From Phycisphaeraceae bacterium (GTDB lineage Bacteria; Planctomycetota; Phycisphaerae; Phycisphaerales; Zrk34), in assembly GCA_028282805.1 (NCBI GenBank), contig JANQHD010000024.1, positions 62,001-126,000 on the forward strand: DNA of 64,000 bases, in the 5' to 3' direction. Positions 28,874 to 37,110 of the stretch are shown here, piece by piece (positions within the stretch are counted from its first letter, which is position 1; the number at the start of each line of letters is the position of its first letter). The translations under genes and the position numbers were made by a program. The notes below the pieces were generated by a model, which searched no databases, was not told the DNA's origin, and saw only the letters and a list, made by a program, of their open reading frames with translations.

Positions 28874-29758
28874 TCACTCCGCGGGCTGTGTCGTCGGTTC
28901 GTCGTTTTCCGCCGGGGCACCCATCGCGCCGTTCGCCGCATCAACGGCTTTTTCGACCGCTTCCCCTTCGACCGTCGGCGTGGGGATCACGTACGACACG
29001 TAAGCCGGCGCATCCGACGCCTGCCGGGGCACGAACAGCTCCTCGTGGTCACGCATCACCACCGCGTGCGCCGCGTCGATGCTCGCGGTCTTCATGGTCA
29101 TCGCCCGGCTGTACGTCACGAACCGCACCTCCACCGGATCGGTCAGCTGCGCTTCGGTCAGCTCCACCACCTGCGGCGGATGATCGTTCACGATCACCAC
29201 CACCTTGTTGCCCACGCGGTGCACCGTCACGTCGAGGTTCGCCTGCTTCCAGGTCTTCAGCAGCTGGATCGATTCTTTGTTGATCAGCAGCTTCGGCTTC
29301 TTGGCGTTGGTGTAGGTGTGGCTGATAAACGCGGTGAACCGGTACGTGAAGTCGCCCACGAAACCGATGCGCGGCACGATCCGGGTGTCGCCGTTGGTCT
29401 TCTTGCAGCTGAACTTGTTTTTGCTGAACGACCACGCGTGCGGCTTGTTCCAGATGAAGTACGTGCGTGTGGTCGTTTCGTCCTTGAACTCGAACGACTT
29501 GCGGAGCCGACCGATTTCTTTCGTCTCCGGGGGCTTCGGCTTCTCGACGACCTTGGGTTCGGGCGGCGGGGCGGTTTGGCCGCCGGCCGATTTCTTCGAC
29601 ACGCCCTCCGCCGGCTTGGTGTCGGCCGTTTGCTCTGCCGCGGGTTGCTCCTTGGGTGGGTCGTTCGGTTCGTCTGAGCAGGCGATCAGCCCCGTTGCAA
29701 ACACCAGCGTCAGCGCCACACGCCAGCAGACCCAGCCCTCTTGTCGTGTCGTCGTCAT
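28874..29758 (-). CDS. Predicted lipoprotein of unknown function
   Basis: 294-residue protein with a signal sequence and lipobox (TGLIAC, Cys27). A low-complexity linker rich in Pro, Glu and Lys (about 30-80) is followed by a beta-rich domain (about 85-240) with no motif I recognise, and a Thr/Pro-rich tail. It is likely anchored to the outer or inner membrane on the periplasmic side. The gene is framed by two inverted copies of the family C palindrome, one beyond each end. Confidence 0.75.
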   Translation of the reverse strand: MTTTRQEGWVCWRVALTLVFATGLIACSDEPNDPPKEQPAAEQTADTKPAEGVSKKSAGGQTAPPPEPKVVEKPKPPETKEIGRLRKSFEFKDETTTRTYFIWNKPHAWSFSKNKFSCKKTNGDTRIVPRIGFVGDFTYRFTAFISHTYTNAKKPKLLINKESIQLLKTWKQANLDVTVHRVGNKVVVIVNDHPPQVVELTEAQLTDPVEVRFVTYSRAMTMKTASIDAAHAVVMRDHEELFVPRQASDAPAYVSYVIPTPTVEGEAVEKAVDAANGAMGAPAENDEPTTQPAE

Positions 29759-29867
29759 GGCCTCGCATCTCCGTGTGATGATTTGGAACCCGGCCGCGAC
29801 AAATGGCGGCGGCGACGGGGTGATTGTACTAGCCGAGGTGTCAGCAGGGCAATGGCGTGCGCGGGGT

Positions 29868-29905
29868 CCGGACTTGCGCTGCGCTTCAGTCCGGCTTGGG
29901 TGGTG
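29868..29905 (-). repeat. Palindromic repeat family C, copy 2 (inverted)
   Basis: Read on the minus strand, it starts directly after the dprA stop (TAA) with CACCACCCAAGCC, then GTCCGG/CCGGAC arms (29889-29894 and 29868-29873). The orientation relative to the preceding gene is the same as in copy 1. Confidence 0.85.
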
Positions 29906-31036
29906 TTAGCGTCGTCGTCGGACCTGGTTGCCGCCGAGGCGGTCGATCAAACCGCGCAGCTGGAACTGGGTCAGTTCGGCCTGGATCACGTGGATGGGCA
30001 GGCCGGTCTCGCGCACGAGGTGGTCGATGGGCTTGGCGTCTTTGTCGATGGCGTCGAAGAGTTGCAACTGCTGTTCGGTCAGATCAGAAGCGCCGACTTC
30101 GAGGGGGCGTTCGTCCGATGAAACGGGTTTGCTTTCATAGTCGGCCTTGAGCAGTTGGCCGGTTTCGCCGAGGGCGTCGAGGATGTCGGTGGCGTTGGTG
30201 ACCAGAGTCGCCCAGCCTTCGCGGAGGATCTTGTGGCAGCCGGCGGAGGCGGGGGAGTCGACGCGGCCGGGCAGGGCCATGACCTCGCGGTTGTGGTCCT
30301 CGGCGGCGAGGCGGGCGGTGATCAGGGCGCCGCTGCGCAAGGCGGCTTCGACGACGAGGGTGCCGAGCGACAGGCCGGAGATGATGCGGTTGCGCCGGGG
30401 GAAGTTGCGGGCGTCGGGCGCGGCGGACATGGGCAGCTCGCTGACCACCGCGCCGCCGGCCGAAGCGATCTGATGAAAAAGCTCGGCGTTTTCAGCGGGG
30501 TAGTCGACGGCCAGGCCGCAGCCGAGCACGGCGATGGTGCGGCCCTTGACACGCAGCGCGGCGCGGTGGGCGGCGGTGTCGATCCCGCGGGCGCCCCCGG
30601 AAACGATGGTCAGGCCGGCTTGGGCGCATGATGCTGCTAAGCGGTCGGCCTGCTCGCGGCCGTAGGCGGTGGCCTTGCGTGAGCCGACGACGCCGAGGGC
30701 GACGGCGTCGGTGCGTTTCAACTCGCCGCGCACGAACAGCAGGGGCGGCGGGTCGTGGATGTGTTTGAGCAGGGTGGGGTAGCGTTCGTCGTCGAACGCA
30801 ATTAGTTGCGCGCCGTGTTTTTCGATCAATGCGTGTTCACGTTCGAGGTCGGCTCCGGCGAGGTTGCGGTGGACGTCGGCGGGCTTGGCGATGCCGAGCG
30901 CCTTGAGTTCACTCACGGATGCGCTGACGGCGGCTTCGGGGCGGCCGAAGTGGTCGAGCAGCTTTTGCGTGCCGCGTGGGCCGAGTCCCCGGGCGAGCGC
31001 GAGCCGCAGGCGTGCGTCGAGCGAGGCGGAGCGCAT
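29906..31036 (-). CDS. dprA: DNA processing protein DprA
   Basis: Loads RecA on incoming single-stranded DNA during natural transformation. The 376-residue protein has an N-terminal HhH/SAM-like part, the Rossmann fold segment VVGSRKATAYGREQA, SGGARGIDTAAHRAAL, FPRRNRIISGLS, and a C-terminal winged-helix domain (LTEQQLQLFDAI onward). It is preceded on the same strand by a small membrane protein gene. A family C palindrome abuts its stop codon. Confidence 0.96.
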   Translation of the reverse strand: MRSASLDARLRLALARGLGPRGTQKLLDHFGRPEAAVSASVSELKALGIAKPADVHRNLAGADLEREHALIEKHGAQLIAFDDERYPTLLKHIHDPPPLLFVRGELKRTDAVALGVVGSRKATAYGREQADRLAASCAQAGLTIVSGGARGIDTAAHRAALRVKGRTIAVLGCGLAVDYPAENAELFHQIASAGGAVVSELPMSAAPDARNFPRRNRIISGLSLGTLVVEAALRSGALITARLAAEDHNREVMALPGRVDSPASAGCHKILREGWATLVTNATDILDALGETGQLLKADYESKPVSSDERPLEVGASDLTEQQLQLFDAIDKDAKPIDHLVRETGLPIHVIQAELTQFQLRGLIDRLGGNQVRRRR

Positions 31037-31080
31037 GATTGGAGTTTAGGGGAATCAGCAGGCCCCCGCCATTCGCGGAC

Positions 31081-31617
31081 TCATGGCGGGGCTTGGGTTC
31101 CGGGGGCGGTGGGCTTGCGGAGGGTGGTGAGCATGGCGCAGCCGGCGAGCAGGGCGCCGGCGATGAAGAGCATGGGGCGTTTTCGACCGGAGCTCAGGTC
31201 GACCAGCAGCGTGTCGGGCGGCGGCGGGGGCGCCAGGTCGGCGACGACGAGGTCGGGGTCGACGGTCCACTGGTCGACGCCGGCCGGGTCGGCTTGCGCC
31301 TCGGGCAGGGCGTCGTCGAGGGGCACGGCGCCGACGGGCTTGAGGTGCAGCTCACGCCAGGCGAGGCGGGTTAGCAGGTTCGCGTCGCCCCGGTCGATGG
31401 AGGCGATGAGCGACTCGTAGTTGTCGCGCTGGGCGCGGAGGGATTCGACCTGTTGGCCGAGCCGGCGGTGGTGGTGGGCCATCTGTTGGACTTCGATCTG
31501 AGATGGCACGAGCAGGGCCACGGCCAACGCGCCCATGGCGATGACGAGGAACACCCACCCGATCAAGTCGTAGCGGACGGCGGCGGTCGAGATGGTGCGT
31601 GCGGCGCGTCGGATCAT
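31081..31617 (-). CDS. Membrane protein with coiled coil, function unknown
   Basis: 178 residues: a first membrane helix (about 18-40), a coiled-coil-like segment (QQMAHHHRRLGQQVESLRAQ, about 43-70), a linker with a run of prolines, and a second helix (about 150-168). The first half resembles FtsB/DivIC-like proteins in layout, but I see no specific motif. It lies 44 bases upstream of dprA on the same strand and 97 bases after the glycosyltransferase. Confidence 0.65.
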   Translation of the reverse strand: MIRRAARTISTAAVRYDLIGWVFLVIAMGALAVALLVPSQIEVQQMAHHHRRLGQQVESLRAQRDNYESLIASIDRGDANLLTRLAWRELHLKPVGAVPLDDALPEAQADPAGVDQWTVDPDLVVADLAPPPPPDTLLVDLSSGRKRPMLFIAGALLAGCAMLTTLRKPTAPGTQAPP

Positions 31618-31681
31618 TGGGTCTTGTATCGGTTGCCGCGCAAAAGTTGCTGCAATGAAACGCGTTTTTAATGCGGGGCGG

Positions 31682-31714
31682 AACCCGGCCCTGCGGGCCG
31701 TCGCTAAACGGGTT
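31682..31714 (-). repeat. Palindromic repeat family D after the glycosyltransferase stop
   Basis: On the minus strand, AACCCGTTTAGCGACGG follows the TAA without a gap. GGCCC/GGGCC and AACCCG/CGGGTT arms form a nested hairpin. Like family A and B elements it contains TTAGC. Confidence 0.7.
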
Positions 31715-33043
31715 TTATGCGGGCGTTTTGGGCAGTTGCATGTGGGTCAGCACACGGTCGGCGAGGTTGGCGACGGAGTAGTACTCGGCGATCTTCGGGC
31801 CGTCGGCGCTGAGCTTCTGCCAGAGCGGCTGGTCGGTGATGAGTCGGCCGATCTGGTCGGCGAGGTCGCCGGAGTCCCACACCTTAAAGTGCAGGCCGGA
31901 TTGCAGGCCGTTGACCCGCACGGTTTCCTGCACGCCGCCGTAGTCGGGCACGACGGCGGGGGTGCCGTAGGCCGCGGCTTCGACGGGGACCATGCCGAAC
32001 GGCTCGCGGTGGATCGAGGGGTAGACCACGGCCCGGCTTCCGGCGAACAGCGCGTCGCGGACCTCGTCGGGCACAAACTTCGCCCACTGCACCTTCAGGC
32101 GCAAGTCGACAGCGATCTGCACCAGCGCCTTGGAGTAGTGGATGCCGAAGAGGGTCGGGCCGATCACGGCGGGCTGCACGTCGACGCCGCGCTCCTGAAG
32201 AACCTTGGCGGCGTAGAGGAACAGGTCGATGCCCTTTTCGACGTCGCGCCGGCCGAGGAAGGTGACGATGGGCTTGGTCACGTCGAGCTTCTTGAAGTGG
32301 CCGGCGATTTTTGCGAGCGCTTCGTCGCGCGTCATGTTGACCTGCGTGGGCACGCCGGGCGGCAGGGGCACCAGCGCCTCGCCGGGCACGCCGATGTCGT
32401 GTATCACGCGCTGGCGGTAGTCTTCGCTGACGGTGATGGAGGGGTAGTCGGCCTCGTTGGCGCAGCTGCGCATCACCTCGTAGAGCTGCTGTTCGAGCTG
32501 CACGAGGCGGGCGTAGTGCACGTACAGCTCGTAGCCCTGAAACGTGACGAGGTACTTGGGCTTGGTCGAAGCTTTTTCGCGGGCGAGCTTGGCGTAAGGC
32601 GCGAGCATGCCGAGCATGGGCAGCATGTGGGTCACGCCGGCCCGCTCGACCTCGGCGACGAAACGCTTGGTCACCGCCGGGTCGTTTCCGATGCCGTCGA
32701 CGATCAAGCGCATGAGGTTGCCCATCATGCGCTCGATCAGTTGCGGGCGTTTCTGGACGGAGCGCTGGCGGGACTTGTCGCTGGACATTGCGCGCAGCAC
32801 TTGGCCGGCCGCCTCGTGCAGCCCCCGGCCCCAGTTCGCCTTGTAGCGGAAGCCGCCGAACAGGTGGTGCTCGGTGATCGACGGGCGGAGCGGCGAGTCC
32901 TTGGGCTGGTCCATCGCCCACCAGACGTGGACGTCGAACCCGCGGTCGGCCAGTTCGTTGGCCAAACGGATATCGCGGATCAGCGCGCCGCTGAGCGAGC
33001 CGCCGAGGAAGATCATGCCGAAGGTGGGCTTGGGGTCGTTCAC
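31715..33043 (-). CDS. GT4-type glycosyltransferase
   Basis: 442-residue GT-B fold enzyme. The N-terminal domain starts IFLGGSLSGALIRDIRLANELADRGFDV, and the C-terminal domain has VTFLGRRDVEKGIDLFL and the donor-binding REPFGMVPVEAAAYGTPAVVPDYGG (the E-x7-E motif). Donor and acceptor cannot be told. It stands between the electron-transfer genes and the dprA group; no other polysaccharide genes are nearby. Confidence 0.92.
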   Translation of the reverse strand: MNDPKPTFGMIFLGGSLSGALIRDIRLANELADRGFDVHVWWAMDQPKDSPLRPSITEHHLFGGFRYKANWGRGLHEAAGQVLRAMSSDKSRQRSVQKRPQLIERMMGNLMRLIVDGIGNDPAVTKRFVAEVERAGVTHMLPMLGMLAPYAKLAREKASTKPKYLVTFQGYELYVHYARLVQLEQQLYEVMRSCANEADYPSITVSEDYRQRVIHDIGVPGEALVPLPPGVPTQVNMTRDEALAKIAGHFKKLDVTKPIVTFLGRRDVEKGIDLFLYAAKVLQERGVDVQPAVIGPTLFGIHYSKALVQIAVDLRLKVQWAKFVPDEVRDALFAGSRAVVYPSIHREPFGMVPVEAAAYGTPAVVPDYGGVQETVRVNGLQSGLHFKVWDSGDLADQIGRLITDQPLWQKLSADGPKIAEYYSVANLADRVLTHMQLPKTPA

Positions 33044-33080
33044 GGGGCGAGAGGTTAGCGGAAAACGTGCCGGTTTGCGC

Positions 33081-33941
33081 TTAAAGGGAATAGAAGTCCA
33101 GCCCGTTGGAGACCAGGCCGCCCCAGTGCCCCACGAGCCCCACCAACGCCGCCGCCGCCAGCAACAGCAACCGCCGCAGCCAGCGCAACGCCGAGACCCT
33201 CGGCAGCCGGTGCGACAGCTCGCTGATCACCAGGGCCGCCACGGCCACCACGGCCACGACGATGCCCAGCAGCTCGTGCTTTTCGACCAGCTCCTGCCGC
33301 GCGCCGCTGTACGTGCCGAACTTGTGGTGCGCCAGGCCGAGCAACACCGTCAACACCGCGGCGGGCGCCGCGATCGCCAGGCACAAGCGCAGCATCGGCG
33401 CCAGCGGCGCAGCCTTGTTGCACCACAGCACCACCTCCACGAGCAACGCCACCAGCAGCAGCGCGATCGGCAGGTGCGTCGTGGCGGGGTGGAACTTGCC
33501 GACAAACTCCAGCCAGCGCGGCCCGGGGCGCTTGGCGATCGGTATCGCCTCGGGCAACACCGGCGGCGCGTCGGGGGCCGCGGCCGGCTCCGCGAGCTTC
33601 GCGCCCCGCGCGATCCAGTCGTGAATCAACTGGCGCTCGACGGCGCTGACCGGCCCGTTGAGCGCGCCCTCGGTGGGCATGTCGCCGTTGGCGATCAGGT
33701 AGTACAGATCCGATGCGTCGGGGTCGCCCGGCTCGATCAACACCTCTTCGACCATCTTCTGCATGTCGTCGACAAACCCGAAGCCGCCCTCGGGCGCTTC
33801 GAGTTGCGGGCCGTGGCACTCGGCGCAGCGCGTGACGAGGATCGTCTGCACCGCGATCGCGTCGGGTTCGAGCGCGCCGGCAACGGGCGTCAGCGCCAGC
33901 ACGATCGCGGCAACGAGCGGGGCGGTCGGGCGTTTGAGCAT
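33081..33941 (-). CDS. Planctomycete-type monoheme cytochrome c with DUF2231 membrane domain
   Basis: 286 residues with a signal peptide (cleavage near VAGALE), one heme c motif CAECH (39-43) with the planctomycete cytochrome pattern (GPQLEAPEGG, then LYYLIANGDMP), and a C-terminal DUF2231 domain of four membrane helices starting at FHPATTHLPIALLLVALL. It probably moves electrons at the periplasmic face of the membrane. It follows the b562 gene by 3 bases on the same strand and faces the octaheme gene divergently. Confidence 0.85.
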   Translation of the reverse strand: MLKRPTAPLVAAIVLALTPVAGALEPDAIAVQTILVTRCAECHGPQLEAPEGGFGFVDDMQKMVEEVLIEPGDPDASDLYYLIANGDMPTEGALNGPVSAVERQLIHDWIARGAKLAEPAAAPDAPPVLPEAIPIAKRPGPRWLEFVGKFHPATTHLPIALLLVALLVEVVLWCNKAAPLAPMLRLCLAIAAPAAVLTVLLGLAHHKFGTYSGARQELVEKHELLGIVVAVVAVAALVISELSHRLPRVSALRWLRRLLLLAAAALVGLVGHWGGLVSNGLDFYSL

Positions 33942-33944
33942 CGT

Positions 33945-34400
33945 TTATTTCTTGTACTGGTTGTGGCCGGCGCGTTGCAGGTTGTTCAGCTCCTTGACGC
34001 CCGCCTTGGCCGCGTCCTGGTCGCCGGCGAGCAGCGCGATCTCGATGTCGCACATCACGCGCAGCGACTGCGCCGACACCTTGCGGTACTTCAGCTGTTC
34101 GGCGGCGCCCTTGTCTTCGATCGAGTGCGGTGTGAGCACCTTGGCCGCGTGCATCAAAGCCTGCATCTCGTGCACGGTCGCGAGCGTTTGGTCGTTATTC
34201 CCCGCGTCGCCGACGCTCTTGCGCAGCGATTTGAAGTGACCGCCAAGCTCTTCCATGATCTCGTGGAGGCTGCCCTCGGCGTGCTCATCGTGTTCGCCGT
34301 GCTCCTCGGCGCCGGTCGCTTGCCAGGCGAACAGGCCCAACGCGGCGATTAAGGCCAGCGGCAGCCAGAACCGATAACGATATTCAGGCGGTTGCGACAT
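33945..34400 (-). CDS. Cytochrome b562-family protein
   Basis: 151 residues: a membrane or signal helix (about 11-28), a His/Glu-rich linker and a four-helix bundle that fits cytochrome b562. LHEIMEELGGHFKSL aligns with the first helix and AGHNQYKK with the last. The axial ligands Met49 and His146 are both present, 97 residues apart, close to the 95 of E. coli b562. There is no CxxCH, so heme would be non-covalent. Start ATG 34400 is preferred; ATG 34418 is possible. Confidence 0.75.
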   Translation of the reverse strand: MSQPPEYRYRFWLPLALIAALGLFAWQATGAEEHGEHDEHAEGSLHEIMEELGGHFKSLRKSVGDAGNNDQTLATVHEMQALMHAAKVLTPHSIEDKGAAEQLKYRKVSAQSLRVMCDIEIALLAGDQDAAKAGVKELNNLQRAGHNQYKK

Positions 34401-34519
34401 GGGTGTGAGTCCTATCATGACGGGTGAGCGTCTATTGTACCGTGTCGCCCCGCGCAGATTGCGGCAGGCCGTATAACTTCCCGCTTGCGTGCACAACCCG
34501 TTTGCTGTGAGATGGTTGC

Positions 34520-37090
34520 ATGATTCGAGCCTTGATCTTCTTGTTGACGACCGCCGCCATCGTCTGCGTGTTGGTGTTCGGGGCGTTGTGGATGGCCGAT
34601 CGCAAGCCCGGCCCGACCGCCCTGGTGCCCCTGACCGAGCCGTTGCTGCCCATCCGCCTCGACGCGATCGACCCCGTCGCCACCGCCAAATACGTCGGTA
34701 GCCCCAACTGCGTCGAGTGCCACAAAGACCAGTACGACCTCTGGCTCAACAGCCACCACGACCTGGCCATGAAGGTCGCCAACGACGAGACCGTGCTCGG
34801 CGACTTCGACGACGCCGAGTTCGTCTACACCCCGACCAAAAACCTGAAGGAAGGCCAGGAGATCAGGGAGGTCACCCGCTTCTACCGCGAAGGCAGGCGG
34901 TTCCTGGTTGAAACCCTCAACGAGAAGGGCGACCTCCAGGAATACGAGGTGCTCTACACCTTCGGCTGGACGCCGTTGCAGCAGTACCTCGTCGACACCG
35001 GCGACGGGAAGTTGCAGTGCCTGCCCTTCGCGTGGGACGCGCGCGAAAAAGGCACCTACAAGGACATGGACGACGACGGCAACGTCATCGAAGCCGAGGG
35101 CGGCCAACGCTGGTACCACCTCTACGGCGACGAGTACATCCCCCCCGGCGACATCCTCCACTGGCTCGAGGTCAACCAGCGCTGGAACTTCATGTGCGCC
35201 GAGTGCCACTCGACCAACCTCAAGAAGAACTTCGACCTGGCCAACAACCGCTACAACACCACCTGGGCCGAGATCAACGTCGCCTGCGAGTCGTGCCACG
35301 GCCCGGGCTCCGACCACATCAAGTGGGGCCGCGCCAACAAGGACATCGACAAGAAAGACGCCCCGCCCGCCGAAGAAATGGGCCTCGTCGTCAACCTCAA
35401 GAACGACGGCGGCGGCGTCTGGCAGTACAACCAGTCCAAGAACGTCTACGAACGCACCAAGCCGCTCACCTCACGCGTGCAGATGGAGATGTGCGGCCGG
35501 TGCCACGCGCGACGCCACCAGCTCACCGACCAGTACAAACACGGCCAACGCTTCCACGACGCCCACGGCCTGTTCACCGCCGAAGACCCCGCCCTCTACT
35601 TCGCCGACGGCCAGATCAAAGACGAGGTCTACGTCTACGGCTCGTTCCTACAGAGCAAGATGTACGAGCAGGGCGTCCGCTGCATCGACTGCCACGACCC
35701 CCACAGCCTGCTGCTCAAAGAGCAGGGCAACGCGCTGTGCATCGCCTGCCACAACAAGAACACCTACGACTCGACCAGCCACCACTTCCACAAGATGGAC
35801 CAGCCCGGCGCCGACTGCGTGAGCTGTCACATGTACGAGCGGCCGTACATGGGCCACGACTGGCGCTCGGACCACAGCTTCCGCATCCCCCGGCCGGACC
35901 TGTCGGTGTTCTTCGAAACGCCCAACACCTGCACCCAGTGCCACATGCAGATGGACACCAACGAGGGCCGCGACCGCAAACAGACCGACCTGTGGGCGTT
36001 GGAGAAGGTCAACGAGTGGTACGGCCCGATCAACGAACGCGAGCAATGGCCGCACTACGCCGACGCGTTCAAGGCCGTCGAAATCGGCCGCGTCGACGCC
36101 GACGAACGACTGTTCCGCGTGGTCATGGTCGACGAGTACCCGGTGTTCGCCCGCGTCTCGGCCCTGCGGTCGATGACCAACCGAGGCTTCCGCTCCTACC
36201 AGGAACTCGGCCGGGTGCTCCAAGTCGCGCTGGCGCACGAGAGCCCGATGTTCCGCACCGCCGGCGTCGCCGCGCTCGAGGCGCTCAGCACCCAGGAAGA
36301 CAACGCCGAACTCAAACGCGCACTCATGCGGCAGCGATGGGCAGTGGCCGAACGCCACAACCTGTTGGCCGATGAGGTCCGCTCGGTACGCATCGAAACA
36401 GCCCGGCTGCTCGCCACCGACCTGCTCGATGAAGACGAGATCGACCCCGAGATGAAGAGGCAGTTCGACGCGGCGCTCGCCGAGTTCATCGACACCCAGC
36501 GCACCAACGCCGACCGCGGCTCGGCCCACATGAACCTCGGCGTGCTCTACCTGAACATGGGCGACCTCGACAAGGCCGAACAGGCCTACAAGCAGGCGAT
36601 CACCGTCGACCCCGATTTCATCCTGGCCCACATCAACCTCTCCGACTTCTACAAGAAGGAGCGCAAGGACACGACCACCGCGATGACCGTGCTCCGCCGT
36701 GCCCTGGAAAGGCACCCCGACGTGCCGCTGCTGCACTACACGATGGGCCTGACCCGCAAGAGCATCAACTCACCGGAGTACAACAAGCTCGCCGTCGAGT
36801 CGTTCGAGCGGGCCGCCGAGCTGGCGCCCGAGATACCCCACTACGCTTACACCCACGCGCTGTCGCTCAACGCGATCGGCAAGTCCCACGCCGCGATCGT
36901 GGTGCTGCTCAAGAACTACAAGGACCACCCCGAACACCTCGACACCATCCACGCCCTGGCCACGATCTACCGCGACACCGGCCAGATGGACAAGGCCGTG
37001 CGCTACGCCCGGCTGCTCATCAAGCTCGAGCCCCACAACCCCAACTACCGCGCCCTGCACGACAGCATGCTCCAAACGGGCTTCGAGTAA
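34520..37090 (+). CDS. Octaheme cytochrome c with HEAT-like and TPR domains
   Basis: 856 residues. An N-terminal membrane anchor (about 5-25) is followed by eight CxxCH motifs (CVECH, CAECH, CESCH, CGRCH, CIDCH, CIACH, CVSCH, CTQCH; the first at 64-68) in the first half. A helical-repeat region (about 540-640) and TPR repeats (AHMNLGVLYLNMGDLDKAEQ and later) make up the C-terminal half. The hemes suggest a periplasmic redox enzyme or electron conduit related to the c554/nitrite reductase group; no substrate is evident. It is divergent from b562 and the c-DUF2231 gene. Confidence 0.9.
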   Translation: MIRALIFLLTTAAIVCVLVFGALWMADRKPGPTALVPLTEPLLPIRLDAIDPVATAKYVGSPNCVECHKDQYDLWLNSHHDLAMKVANDETVLGDFDDAEFVYTPTKNLKEGQEIREVTRFYREGRRFLVETLNEKGDLQEYEVLYTFGWTPLQQYLVDTGDGKLQCLPFAWDAREKGTYKDMDDDGNVIEAEGGQRWYHLYGDEYIPPGDILHWLEVNQRWNFMCAECHSTNLKKNFDLANNRYNTTWAEINVACESCHGPGSDHIKWGRANKDIDKKDAPPAEEMGLVVNLKNDGGGVWQYNQSKNVYERTKPLTSRVQMEMCGRCHARRHQLTDQYKHGQRFHDAHGLFTAEDPALYFADGQIKDEVYVYGSFLQSKMYEQGVRCIDCHDPHSLLLKEQGNALCIACHNKNTYDSTSHHFHKMDQPGADCVSCHMYERPYMGHDWRSDHSFRIPRPDLSVFFETPNTCTQCHMQMDTNEGRDRKQTDLWALEKVNEWYGPINEREQWPHYADAFKAVEIGRVDADERLFRVVMVDEYPVFARVSALRSMTNRGFRSYQELGRVLQVALAHESPMFRTAGVAALEALSTQEDNAELKRALMRQRWAVAERHNLLADEVRSVRIETARLLATDLLDEDEIDPEMKRQFDAALAEFIDTQRTNADRGSAHMNLGVLYLNMGDLDKAEQAYKQAITVDPDFILAHINLSDFYKKERKDTTTAMTVLRRALERHPDVPLLHYTMGLTRKSINSPEYNKLAVESFERAAELAPEIPHYAYTHALSLNAIGKSHAAIVVLLKNYKDHPEHLDTIHALATIYRDTGQMDKAVRYARLLIKLEPHNPNYRALHDSMLQTGFE

Positions 37091-37091
37091 A

Positions 37092-37108
37092 CCGCTCGCG
37101 GCTTAGCG
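37092..37108 (+). repeat. Palindromic repeat family B, copy 2
   Basis: CCGCTCGCGGCTTAGCG, identical to the copy at 6126-6142, one base after the octaheme cytochrome stop codon and just before the convergent uxaE stop. Confidence 0.8.
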
Positions 37109-37110
37109 CC

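Noticed and set aside
28770-29905. Composite transposon around the lipoprotein gene
   Set aside because: The flanking inverted elements are short hairpins without a transposase gene and show no target-site duplication.
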